A stretch of 64,000 nucleotides of DNA from Coptis chinensis (lineage: Eukaryota > Streptophyta > Magnoliopsida > Ranunculales > Ranunculaceae), in assembly GCA_015680905.1 (NCBI GenBank), contig CM027382.1:9335501-9399500 (forward strand). The letters run 5' to 3'. A model generated the notes under the pieces. The model was not told where the DNA came from and did not search any database. It saw only the letters and a program-made list of their open reading frames with translations. Each line of letters begins with the position of its first letter. Within the stretch, counting starts at the first letter, position 1. The position numbers and the translations under genes were made by a program. Of this stretch, positions 11,759-21,802 are shown in pieces.

Positions 11759-13377
11759 ATGGACCTCTCAGAGTTTGAATGTCCTACTGAAAGAGGGGTA
11801 GCTGTGCTCCAACAACAAACATCTGAAGTGCAACAAGCGGTAGCTACGGCATGTTTAATGCCCACAAACCAAGCAGGTTCAGCTGGTGGTGTAGCAGCAC
11901 CCAAACCTACATATGCTGAGAAAGCAAAGAATCGTATGACTCAATCAGTTGATCTGGCATCCTTACCTATACCAAACAAGCGAGGAGACACACCTTCCAT
12001 AAGACTTCCAGCAAGGGCTGTTGAGAAGGGACTTGAAGCGTGCAAATATGCACTGGTTGCTCGGCTGGATATGGAGAGCATAGTGCTGGAAAGCATAAGG
12101 CAAGAAGCTAACACTAAGTGGGGCTTGAAAGATGCAGTAAAAATCTCACCATTAGGTAAAGGGTACATCATATTACGGTTTTCCAATGAGGAAGATTTCA
12201 AAAAAGTTAGTTTTGGGGGTCCTTGGTACCTTGGCAACCAGTTACTTAGGCTGTCTAACTGGACTCCAAATTTCTCACCAGAAAGCCACAGAAACTCGGT
12301 TGCTCATGTCTGGGTCAAATTCCCGGGACTCACTTGGAATATTGGGAGGTGGAAACCTTAATGGCGATGGGTCGTACTCTTGGGTGTCCACTGAGAGTCG
12401 ACAAGAACTCCCTGGAAAGGGACAATGGCTATTATGCGAGCGTCCTAGTTGATATTGATCTCTCAAAAAACATTCCTGATAAGATACTAGTGGAGGTTGA
12501 TGAGTCGTATGAATTCTGGCAAGAGGTAAAACTTGGCAAGATACCCAAGTTTTGCAATCACTGCAAGATTGTGGGTCATCTGGTCACTGAATGTCGCCAG
12601 TTGAAGAAGGATCTAACTGGAGCTCCTAGCGCAAAAGAATCAAACAAAGACCAGGAGGGAGAACTGATCACAAAAGACACAGCAGAAGCATCAAAACGGC
12701 AGAAGAAAAGGTGGAGACAAAAGAACAAACAAGCCGAGATTTCAAACACGGTAGCGGCAGGTGTTACTAGTGTGATCGGGGAAATCCAAGTACAGAATGA
12801 AGCTAATGGAGTGAGTGTGGAGTTAAGGGAAGAAGCAGTAATAAATGTCATTGCAGACCCCGACATGCCCCTTTCTAATGCGGAAAATGAGGTCTTTTAT
12901 GATGTGGACAAGGGTGGGGATAATGAAATGCATGATGAAGGTTTTGATTTGCAGGATGAAGAGATAACATGGGTAGAGGGTTCTGATCTAGCAGTGGTAC
13001 AGGAGGATGCTTAGGTAATGGCCATTACTGGACATGGCCAGCAATCTCTCAGTAAACAGCATGCAGTTGAGCTTCAAAATTCTTTTGTGCTTCTAGAATC
13101 TGAACAGGGATATGAGGAAATGGAGATTGCGGCAAAAACACTTATGTCCAGTGGACAAGGGCAACTCCTTAAAGAAATCGAACAAGTGTCGAAGAGTTGG
13201 GCTAACATGACTGAACAGGAACAAGAGGAGGGTACAAGAAGAATTGGCAGACCCCCTGGTAGTAAGAACAGAAAGTACGTCAGCACTGGTGAGCATTGCA
13301 CTAGAGCTAAAGTACAGGTACCAAATACTTCATTAATTCCTTATGAAGATAATATATTGGAACGTGAGGGGAATTAG
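11759..13377 (+). pseudogene. LINE ORF1: DUF4283 / zinc-knuckle nucleic-acid-binding protein
   Basis: ORF1 proteins of plant L1 elements bind their own RNA. From the ATG at 11759 (MDLSEFECPT) a DUF4283 domain is readable at about residues 85-190 (SIVLESIRQ, GYIILRFSNEEDF, GGPWYLGNQLL). Near 12340 a frameshift moves the reading to the frame of 12334-13377. There the CCHC zinc knuckle CNHCKIVGHLVTEC is intact (12553-12594), followed by a Lys/Arg-rich stretch and an acidic tail. A single TAG at 13012-13014 interrupts this frame; beyond it the protein continues to 13377 and includes RRIGRPPGSKN, an AT-hook-like motif. ORF2 starts 35 bases before this ORF ends. One frameshift and one stop suggest moderate age. 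Confidence 0.8.
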
Positions 13378-14030
13378 GAAGGAGCGAGTTTTAATAAGAA
13401 TAAAGGACATGATTCAGAAGGTGAGTCCAGATGTCTTTTGTGTAGCAGAACCCAAGACTAAGCCTACTAGTAGTACTCTGCTAAGTCTTGGGCTAGCATA
13501 TTTTGACTATCAGTTTTTCCACAATGACTCTGATAGTAGAATAGGAAATATTTGGTTCTTATGGAGACGGGGCATCAATGCAGCTCTGATTCAGGCATCC
13601 TCCCAGCACATTACAGTTATGGTAAACAATTGTGTTATTTCAGCTGTCCATGCCAATTGTCTGATGGTTAACAAAAGAGCTTTATATGGGGACCTCTCAT
13701 CTCTAAACCCCCTGCTCCTTGGGTTGTGGTAGGCGACTTTAATGTGGTCCTACAATACGCGGAAAAGAAAGGAGGATTGATTCCAAGAAGAGCTGCAATG
13801 TCGGAATTTTATGATTGGTACAATGTTTGTAATCTTCAGGAAAGTTCTTTTGTGGGTTCGAGGTATACATGGTGCAACAATCGGCATGGGACGAGGGAAG
13901 AATCGCGGTCTAAGTTGGACAGAATCTTCTTTAACCAAGCATGGCTACAAAAGTTCCCAGAGTGGAGATACAGGGTGGATAGTAGGGCAGGGTCAGATCA
14001 CGCACCATTAATTGGAGGTATGGCAAATAT
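13343..14030 (+). pseudogene. LINE ORF2, endonuclease domain (EEP/APE-like)
   Basis: ORF2 opens at ATG 13343 with MKIIYWNVRGI, the usual start of plant L1 ORF2; the Asn and later Glu (CVAEPKT) correspond to metal-binding positions of the endonuclease that nicks target DNA. A frameshift near 13710-13730, in a C-rich stretch, moves the frame. The domain then continues with VVGDFNVVL, the SRYTWCNNR and KLDRIFFNQ blocks, and ends with SDHAPL at about 13996-14013, the conserved catalytic SDH motif. Apart from the frameshift the domain looks well preserved. Confidence 0.82.
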
Positions 14031-16109
14031 TCCAAGACCGAGTAATGTGCCCTTCAGATTTAACAAGGCGTGGATCAGTCATGAAAGTTTTCTAGATCTG
14101 ATGAAGACGAGTTGGCCGCACTATATAGCAGGTACACCTATCTTCAGGGTAGGTAAGAAGCTTAAGATGCTTAAAGAGGTTCTTAAAGGCTGGAATACTA
14201 ACGTTTTTGGGAATATAGAGGATAACATCAAGAAAGCTAAAGACAACCTTGCGCTAGCCCAAGAAGTAGCTGATACTAACCCTACGGATTTGAATATTCT
14301 GAATGATATGGGAAGTAAGGAACAAGCTTTGGATCAGGCCTATAAGGCAAAGAGCATTCATTGGAAGCTGAAAAGTAAAGTTTCATGGCTCTCTGATAGT
14401 GAAAGGAACTCGGCTTATTTTCACAGGGTATGCAACATCAAGCAAGCTAAGTCTATGATAACAGAGATGAAAACAGAAGATGGAAATGTCTTGTTCACCC
14501 AGCAGGAGATAGCCCAGCACATTGTTCAATATTACACAGAGAAGTTCCAATACAAAGAAGTAAAGATCGATGATTCCTTAACGAATCTCATTCCTAAGAG
14601 AGTCACTTCTGATATGAACGAGATGCTATGTTCGATCCCCTGCGATATAGAGATCTTCAAAGCCATTAAGAGTAGTAATGCAGACAGCTCCCCAAGCCCA
14701 GATGGTTACCAAGGCTGTTTTTATGTGCAATGCTGGGATATCATAAGAAAGGATGTTTGTATGGCAGTCAAGTCCTTCGAGGAGAGGCCATCATACCCAA
14801 AGGGCTTAACGCAAGTTTCATTGCCCTCATTCCAAAAGATAAAAATGCAAGTAAGCTGTCCCAATATCGGCCTATATGCATGAGTAACTTCCTCATAAAA
14901 ATCTTTTCAAAGATTCTGCAAATTAGGCTGAACAACTTCATTGAGGTTTTGGTTTCAAAGGAGCAAAGTGGTTTCATCAAGGGGAGAGAGCCACAAACCA
15001 GTATTGGTTTTGCTTCTGAGATGATGAATGTGTTAGACAAGAAAGTCTACGGTGGGAGTTTTGCTTTGAAAGTCGACATATCCCAAGCCTATGATACCCT
15101 AAGTTGGGAGTTCTTAGTTGTCGTGCTTGAGAGATTTGGATTTGCAGAGAAATGGATAAAGATGGTGATGGCTTTGTTAAAAACTGCTAGACTATCCGTC
15201 CTTCTAAATGGTGGGCCAGTTGGGTATATACCAGTTGGTAGGGGCTTGAGACAAGGGGATCCCCTATCCCCACTCCTATTTGCGTTAGCAGAGGATACAC
15301 TAAGTCGGGGTTTGAACAAACTCAGAGAAATAAGGGAAACTATGCCTCTAACTAGTGCAAAAGGAGTGAGTGCACCAACACACTTACTGTATGCAGATGA
15401 TATCATTATTTTTTCAAGAGGGGATTATAGAAGTGTGGCAAACATAGCAGAATTATTGGAAAGATACCAAGTATCTTCAGGACAGATAATCAACAAGACA
15501 AAAAGTAAGGTGTTTCTAGGTGGTATGGCTCAAGAAAGGCAGGATCATCTCCATCACATTTTAAACATCCAAATAGGTGCTTTACCTGAAAAGTACTTGG
15601 GGGTGCCTTTGATAGCAGGTAGAATCACTAGGGGGCAGCGGTGACTCAAGCATGGACAAAATCAGAAAAGGATTATCGCATGGAAAGGCAAGCTTCTCTC
15701 CTTTCAAGGGAGACGTGTGCTTATACAGTCGGTTCTTTCTAGCATCCCAGTATACAATATGGGGGTTTACAAGTGGCCATCTAGCATCATTAAAGAAGCA
15801 GAGTCTATATTCAGAAACTTTCTATGGTCGGGTAATCCTGCGATCAAGAAATGTGTAACAGTCTCTTGGGATAAAGTTTGCAAACCGAAGGAGGAAGGGG
15901 GGCTGGGCATTAGAAGGTTACGGGAGCTCAATATGGCATTGTTGATGAAATTGGCTTGGCATGTCAAATATAAAGAAGATGACTTTGTTGTGTTTATGCG
16001 AAGTAAATACTTTACTAGAGACAATGAACCCATCGAATACTACACAAAGTCATCGCTATGGCCAGGCATCGGATGGGCTCTACACGAAGTTACTTCAAGA
16101 TCCCAGTAG
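14031..16109 (+). pseudogene. LINE ORF2, reverse transcriptase domain
   Basis: The linker after the endonuclease is open to 14883 in one frame. Around 14780-14800 a frameshift passes the reading to 14730-15644, where the reverse transcriptase blocks are in order: FIALIPK, QYRPICMSNF, GFIKGR, LKVDISQAYDTLSW (first catalytic Asp), GLRQGDPLSPLLFALA, and the catalytic YADD at about 15389-15400. A lone in-frame TGA at 15642-15644 follows; the same frame then continues through WKGKLLSFQGR, SVLSSIPVYNMGVYKWP and the thumb-like region to 16109. So RT carries one frameshift and one stop but intact catalytic residues. Confidence 0.85.
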
Positions 16110-17440
16110 CTTATAGGTGATGGGAACAAAGTGGACCTCTGGAGAGATGTCTGGGTTAGTGAGCAATCGATCCAATAGGCTTTACAGCTTTCTACAACCC
16201 AGCTGAAGAATTGCAGGTCAAAACTCAGTTCGATAATTCATAATGGTGTATGGAATATACCTCCTCCACTTTTGGTGTTGTTGCAACATATGGGAGTGGA
16301 CACAGGGAACCTTCCGGTCATAAGGCAAGATGAAAGGGATTGTAGTGTCTGGAAGGAGGACCTTAAGGGAAACTTTTCAGTCTCTTCAGCATTTCAAGCC
16401 ATCCGAAGAAAAAACACGACAGTGGATTGGCAGCAACAAGTGTGGAATGAGTATGTGCATCCTCGAACTGCAGGGACAGCTTGGAAACTTTGCCAAAAGT
16501 GTGAGGCAACAGACGCCGCCATGCAACGCAGAGGCCTTCGGATGGCCCAAATGCTACTTAGGTTGTCGGAAGGAAGAAAATCTCCAAAGACATCATATGG
16601 GACCGCAGATTCAAGAAAGGACCTATGGGAGTGGGTGGCATGGCGTTTTAGTTTCGAGGCTTTACAAATCTAAAAGAGGCAATATCGAGATGTAATCACA
16701 GAAGTACAATCATTGTACATTTGTGGACTGCACCGTAATGGAAGGTATGGTTCTCCTTTGGAAGCACAGAACCCGATAGTCTTTGACAACAAACGACCTC
16801 ACTTCATCGAAGTGCAAGATAAAGCTCCAAACCCTTATACACAATGCCTACTCCCTCTAAAGGAAGTATGCATGGTGCGGCAGATATGAGGATTTTGGAA
16901 AAATAGGGTTTCTGAGGCAAGACATCCGAGAGCCCAAAAATCAGAAACTATAAGTGGTACCCACCGATCTTGACATCATTAAGATCAACACGGATGGTGC
17001 GCCCAAAGGTAATCCCGGTGAAGCAAGTTATGGTGCAATCTTTAGGAATTGAACCGTGAAATCTTACAAGTTACGTGGGTAGAAATATTGGTTTTAACAC
17101 TTGCTACATAGCTGAAATCCGGGGTATTCTTGAGGGTATTGAAGAGGCAGTAAGCAAGGGGTGGAATAAAGTTTGGGTGGAATCATATTCTACAGCCGCA
17201 GTCATGGCCTTCAGAGAGGACCAACTCCCATGGTTCTTAAAACAAAGGTGGAAGAGAGTTCAAAGAAGGTTGTCTTATTGCCAGATTACAAGCATTTGGC
17301 GGGAAGCAAACTTTGCAGCTGATTTAGCCGCAAATCATGCGCTTTCACTCAGTTGCATGGATCACGTTTTGTATGAGGGAAGACCCGAATGGCTTACTAG
17401 ATGGGAATCTCCCTCGGCGATCTACTATAGGTTTGTTTAA
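16110..17440 (+). pseudogene. LINE ORF2 C-terminus: zf-RVT and RNase H domains
   Basis: After 16109 the frame is lost but recognisable pieces remain. VWKEDLKGNFSVSSAFQAI and VHPRTAGTAWKLC with CEATDAAMQRRG (about 16350-16540) match the zinc-binding zf-RVT region of plant LINEs, with a frameshift in its cysteine-rich end. RNase H starts near 16980 with INTDGAPKGNPGEASYG, breaks at about 17050, and continues at 17075-17440 (EIRGILEGIEEAVSKGW, WREANFAADLAANHA). Several frameshifts make this the most decayed third of ORF2. RNase H after RT is normal for this plant L1 group. Confidence 0.75.
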
Positions 17441-17531
17441 AGGTGGTTCGGGACTGTACAAACCCAAACCAACTACTACATGTAACTTGTACCCCTTTTT
17501 TCCCCATTCTAATACAATTTTGCTAACTTAG

Positions 17532-17576
<45 letters not shown>
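17532..17576 (+). other. Poly(A) tail of the LINE
   Basis: Forty-five consecutive A residues stand between LINE 3' sequence and the right target duplication. A long uninterrupted A tract argues for a fairly recent insertion, though assembly of homopolymers is unreliable. Confidence 0.95.
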
Positions 17577-17577
<1 letters not shown>

Positions 17578-17590
17578 AGTGATAAGTTTG
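17574..17590 (+). repeat. Right target-site duplication of the LINE
   Basis: AAACAGTGATAAGTTTG, identical to 11735-11751. Confidence 0.9.
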
Positions 17591-17789
17591 AGACAATTGC
17601 AACGGACGTTCAATTTGGGTTATTAGGCTGTCTTAGTACGGTTCTACTTTCATTGCCGAGTTCCATGATATGTGTATGAGTGAGCATCCCTGGAGAACTT
17701 GTGTATATGCCTCAATTACCATACTTCTCTCCTTTATCTTGGGTACTTTGATATATTTTGTTCCAGTGTGGACGAAGGGATATCAGTGA
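17591..17789 (+). pseudogene. FEX: Fluoride exporter (FEX/CrcB family), 3' surviving part of the last exon
   Basis: Directly after the LINE's right target duplication the exon resumes in the frame set by VNSDKF: ETIATDVQFGLLGCLSTV. This contains GLLGCLST, the counterpart of the CrcB/FEX signature GxxGGxTTFSTF that lines the fluoride pathway. Immediately after, near 17643-17645, one base appears missing; in the next frame the protein continues STFIAEFHDM, HPWR, and a final membrane segment ILLSFILGTLIYFVPVW, ending at TGA 17787-17789. Together with 10841-11751 this is the end of one gene. The 1-base deletion, like the LINE, would kill the product. Whether the deletion is real needs reads. Confidence 0.72.
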
Positions 17790-17937
17790 CTCTGTCCAAG
17801 TCGAGGGTCATTCATAAACCTTGGATTCATGTATACCAGTATGAATTCAGTAGTTGTATTGGAATCAACAGTTCAAGCCCCGCAGTACTATTGGATTATT
17901 TTGAAAGTGCGTCCTTGAATGCTCACTTCTGCTAGTG
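17790..17937 (+). other. Downstream flank of the FEX pseudogene
   Basis: Unique-looking sequence between the FEX stop codon and the Tat element insertion at 17943, probably 3'UTR. It is separated from its continuation (29554 onward) by the 11.6-kb element. No clear AATAAA signal is visible in this part. Confidence 0.5.
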
Positions 17938-17942
17938 CTTGT

Positions 17943-18359
17943 TGTATGGGCTCGGTGGAGAAAAGGGTTGCCAGATCAGCGGACCTCCTGGAGGAGTCAG
18001 AGTAATGGGATAGGGCGGGAGCACTGGAATCAAACCTAGGGTAAGACCAGGTCAGCGGGACATCAGATGGGGGGAGGGTAGCCTAGGAAGGTCCACCGAA
18101 AGTGGGGGGATCATAGCCGGAAACCCTAGAGCTGGACGCGGGCAGGGTGCACGCGAAAAAGAGGGATGGTTGGATGGGAGGACAGCTGGATAGATAAGAC
18201 GCGAAGGGAAGGGATATAAAAGGGAGAGGATAGGGAAGAAAAAAGAAAAAGAAAAGAGAGAGGGGAGGCGAGGGAGACGATCCATCGTTTGGGACCCAAA
18301 GAGAGAAAAGCGTGTGAGTCAACATTGATAGAGATCATAGAAACTATTGTGTTAGAACA
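17943..18359 (+). mobile_element. 5' LTR of the Tat/Retand element
   Basis: 417 bp, TGTATGGGCTCGG...TTAGAACA. A TATAAAAG box lies at about 18214, followed by a purine-rich stretch. It differs from the 3' LTR mostly in a short patch at about 18105-18165; elsewhere only a handful of base changes are visible. Confidence 0.95.
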
Positions 18360-18361
18360 TT

Positions 18362-18379
18362 TGGCGCCGTCTATGGGGA
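18362..18379 (+). promoter_or_regulatory. Primer-binding site
   Basis: TGGCGCCGTCTATGGGGA begins two bases after the LTR end. It has the TGGCGCC start (complement of a tRNA GGCGCCA-3' end) seen in other LTR elements here. The exact tRNA cannot be assigned without a tRNA set. The first gag ATG (18373) lies inside it. Confidence 0.75.
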
Positions 18380-19678
18380 CCGAAAGCAGAGTAGAGATGG
18401 CTCCGAAGAGACGAGTAGGTAGACCAAGGAAAGTACCAGTGCGGGAAATGACACCAGAGGCGGGAGTAGAGGAAGAAGGAGGCGGGAGAGCAGATCTGGG
18501 GGCAGAGGAGATGAGGCTTATGAGGGAGGAGATCGGAAGACTAAGGGAAGAGAACGATGGTTTGAGGAGAGAGAAGGAAAGAGAAGAGGAAGGACTGGAC
18601 GAAGAAGCAGATGATAGCTCGGGGGAGGAAGGAGAGGAGCCCAATTTGGTGGAAAATCCGGTGGCTGGCCTGACTATGGAACAGGTGCAGGAAATGATAG
18701 ATAGGGATAGGGAAGTGAACCAGACAGAAAGAGAAAAGTCGTGGAGGAGCGGCCAACTAGGTGGTGGCGGGGTTAAACCGCAATCCGTTGGCGGACGACA
18801 TTTGGGCGTCGGAGGTCCCAAAGTTCTTTAACCAACCTCGGTTCGAGAGGTACGATGGGAAAGGGGACCCGGCGGACCATATCCACCACTTCAGGCAACA
18901 GATGCCGCTATGGCAGGAAGCACGGTACGATGGATTACGATGCATGATGTTCCCGGCCAGTTTGAAAGGCGGGGCGTCGGATTGGTACTATCGTCTGACA
19001 GCGGCAAGCATAAAGAATTTCCAAGAATTGGAACAAGCATTTGTGAATCATTTCATACACCAGAAGAAACGGGCGGTGGACCTCGCGGCCCTGTTTAATG
19101 TGAGACAAAAGTCAGCGGAGACAGTAAGGGAGTATCTATGCCGGTTCAAGGCTGAGACGCTAAAGGTCGAGAATTTGGACGAGAGAACTGCGGTTATTGC
19201 CTTTGAGCGAGGATTGCGGCCGGGGACGGGAGTACACCAGTCGGTCGCAAAGAATGAAATTGCGACGCTGCATGAGCTATATCCGCGGGTAGAGAAATAC
19301 ATCAGATACGAGGATACTCTACCAAGGGAATCTAAGAAATCAGGGAGAGCTGTGTTGTCTTTGGATAAGGATAGGGAGCACGACAAAGAAAAGGCATCGG
19401 ACAAGGGAAGCTTGGGATACCGCGGTTACACACCGAGGATCGAAAAAGTACGGGAAGGAGTTCGACGGGAGAATAGGGAGAGGAAGCCGTACCGAGAGAT
19501 AGAGGTGACGCCGCTGAACAGACCGCTGAGTGAAATATTGCCTCTGATTAAAAACTTGCAGGGGTATGAGGGGCCACGGAATAACCCCATAGAGCTGCCA
19601 GATAAACCGTACTGCGCATACCATCAGATGCGAAACCATGAGACGGATGACTGCTATGCTTTGAGGTGGATGGTGTAG
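18373..19678 (+). pseudogene. Tat gag, frameshifted
   Basis: Gag packages the element RNA. Candidate starts are ATG 18373 (within the primer-binding site) and ATG 18397 (MAPKRRVGRPRKV). The N-terminus carries the AT-hook-like RVGRPRK, then a charged coiled-coil region rich in Glu and Arg (about residues 45-90). Near 18750-18770 the frame shifts to 18761-19678, where the gag core is clear: PRFERYDGKGDPADHIHHF, SLKGGASDWYYRL, NHFIHQKKRAVDLAALF, ETVREYLCRF. The tail reads YCAYHQMRNHETDDCYAL, a CxxH...H...C array in place of a classical zinc knuckle, usual for this lineage. A TAG at 19676-19678 ends the frame, but pol continues in the same frame just after it. Confidence 0.85.
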
Positions 19679-20428
19679 AGATTAGTAGAGAAGGGCAAGA
19701 TGAAGGAGTTTGTGAGGGAAGCACAGAATGACGAGCGCTTGGCACAACAGGACCAATTGTTGGGTACCATACATGTGATTTTTAGCGGGGAGGTGCTAAG
19801 TCGTAATGCGCATAGAGATAAAGTGAGAAGGACGGCGAGCATCCAACAGGTCGATGAAAGGACTGATGCACCGCGACCAGGGGTGGGATCAGCTGAAGAC
19901 AGAAACGTGATCGTCTTCAGCAAGGCGGATTTGCGGGCAGTGGACTCCCCGCATGAGGACGCGCTGGTAATCACGGTGACAATGGGCAATTACCGGGTAA
20001 AGAGAGTGTTGGTGGATTGTGGTAGCGCGGTAGATCTGTTGTTCAAGGGAGCTTTGGAAGAAATGGGAGTGGAGCCAAGGCAGTTGAGGCCTCCCCGTAC
20101 CAATTTGTACGGATTCAATGGAAGCATGACAGAGCCAATGGGGGAACTCTTGTTGCCGGTAACCACGGGCCCGGTGACGGTGTTTACGCATTTTATGGTG
20201 GTGGATTCCGCATCCCAGTACAACGCCATCTTAGGGAGGAGGTGGATTCATGAGATGAAGGCCGTCCCGTCCACCTACTATCAAGTGATAAGGTTCCCAA
20301 CTCCGACGGGCACATATGAAGTCCGCGGTGATCAGGTGACCGCCAAAAACAGTCATAGGGGGACAGTGAAGCGATTGGTGCATGAAACGGAAGAGGGAAG
20401 CTCCCACCCCAGGAAGAGGCAGGCATAG
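19679..20428 (+). pseudogene. Tat protease and linker
   Basis: The frame of gag continues after the TAG at 19676 with RLVEKGKMKEFV, so the stop is a single-codon interruption. The aspartic protease occupies about 19960-20290: the active-site motif is Asp-Cys-Gly-Ser-Ala at 20015-20029 (most relatives have Asp-Thr-Gly-Ser-Ser), followed by LLFKGALEEMG, the LYGFNG block and AILGRRWIHEMKAVPSTYY. This enzyme would cut the polyprotein. A second in-frame TAG stands at 20426-20428 (after KRQA), again with the same frame carrying on into reverse transcriptase. Confidence 0.85.
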
Positions 20429-21802
20429 CAATTACAGATCGCCTCCGCAGATAGTAAGGGGAAGCCTGCGGAGGGTCCGAAGACAATAGATGAAATTGAA
20501 GTGGTAAATATAGGGGATGGAGAAGAAGAAAGATTCACATCGGTAGGATCCAGTCTGTCGGATGATTGGAAAAACAAAATGGTGCAATTCTTGTCGGAAA
20601 ATAGGGATGTGTTCGCTTGGGATATTGAGGACGTTACGGGATTAGACCCAGAGTTTGCATGCCATAGGTTGCACATGAAGGAAGAAGCCAAACCGGTGAG
20701 GCAGAGGATGCGGAGTATTAGGCCAAAATATGCAGAGAGCATCCGCGAAGAGGTATCACGGTTGAAGGGAGCTGGCATAATACGGGAGACCGAGTTCACC
20801 GAGTGGTTGTCCAATGTGGTCGCCGTACCTAAAAAGAATGGCAAAGTGCGGATGTGCGTCGACTTCACGGACGTGAATAAGGAGTGTTCGAAAGATAGTT
20901 ACCCCATGTCGCGGGTAGATGAATTGGTGGATAGGACCGCGGGATACAAGGTGTTCTCGTTCATGGACGCGTCTATGGGATATAATCAGGTAGCGATGTA
21001 TGGGCCTGATCAAGAGAAGACAGCATTTGTGGTGGAAGGTGGCACCTATTGCTATACAAGGATGCCATTCGGACTGAAGAATGCGGGAGCCACCTTCCAA
21101 AGGTTGGGGGAGAAAATGTTTGAAAGCAAGATTCGAAAAGGGATCGAAATATATATAGACGATATGGTGGAAAAGAGTATGTCGGAGGAAGAGCATCTGG
21201 AGGGATTGCGGGAGACCTTCAAGATATTGCGCGGAGGCATAACTTAAAATTGAATCCGGATAAGTGTACCTTTGGAGTGACCACGGGCAAGTTCCTGGGA
21301 TACATCATGACACATCGAGGAATAGAGGCCAACCCTGAGCAGATAAGAGCCTTGATAGAAATGCCATCTCCGCAGAATGTGAAGGAGGTACAGTGGCTAG
21401 CAAGAAGGGTGGCGGTGTTAAACAGGTTTATTTCCAAGTCATCCGACAAATGCCGACCGCTGTATAGACTGTTGAGAAGTACTCCAGATTTCTTGTGGAC
21501 AGCAGAGTGCGAAGAGGCATTTCAAGAGTTGAAAGGGTATTTGGGTAAAGCGCCTTTATTATCCCGGCCGGAAGAAGGGGAGAAATTGTACTTGTACTTG
21601 GGAGCATCCGATTATGCGGTGAGTTCAGTTTTGGTCCGCCTGGTGGACAGGGTGGAGAAACCGGTATATTTTCAGAGTAAAACGTTACTTGACGTCAGAG
21701 ACGAGATATAGCAGAATCGAGAGGTATACCCTAGCCCTAATCTTCTCGGCTCTGAAGCTGAAGCCCTACTTCGAGTCTCATTCCGTGGTAGTAGTCACCA
21801 AC
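20429..21802 (+). pseudogene. Tat reverse transcriptase and first RNase H, interrupted
   Basis: From 20429 the frame is open through the RT: FAWDIEDVTGLDPEFACHRL, the core block WLSNVVAVPKKNGKVRMCVDFTD (20806-20874), FSFMDASMGYNQV, RMPFGLKNAGATFQR, and the catalytic Tyr-Ile-Asp-Asp at 21152-21163. A frameshift at about 21235 passes the reading to 21250-21711 (LNPDKCTFGV, GKFLGYIMTHRGIEANP), through the connection and a weak first RNase H, then another frameshift near 21700 lets it reach 21802. There a solo LTR interrupts the codon run between Asn and Leu; the protein resumes at 23186. Catalytic RT residues are intact despite the lesions. Confidence 0.88.
21798..21802 (+). repeat. Left target duplication of the solo LTR
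   Basis: CCAAC, repeated at 23181-23185 directly after the LTR end. Confidence 0.9.

Larger units (their letters stand above)
11752..17576 (+). mobile_element. L1-type LINE, nearly full length, inactivated
   Basis: A 5.8-kb non-LTR retrotransposon bounded by a 17-bp target duplication and ending in 45 A residues (17532-17576). ORF1 (gag-like, DUF4283 plus zinc knuckle) starts only 7 bases from the left end. ORF2 holds endonuclease, reverse transcriptase, zf-RVT and RNase H. The short leader means it is either slightly 5'-truncated or has no separate 5'UTR. Several frameshifts and stops disable it. The insertion site lies inside coding sequence of the FEX gene. Confidence 0.92.

Noticed and set aside
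18126..18821. 231-codon minus-strand ORF
   Set aside because: It runs through the Tat 5' LTR, primer site and gag in antisense; the serine/proline-rich product is the complement of purine-rich coding sequence.
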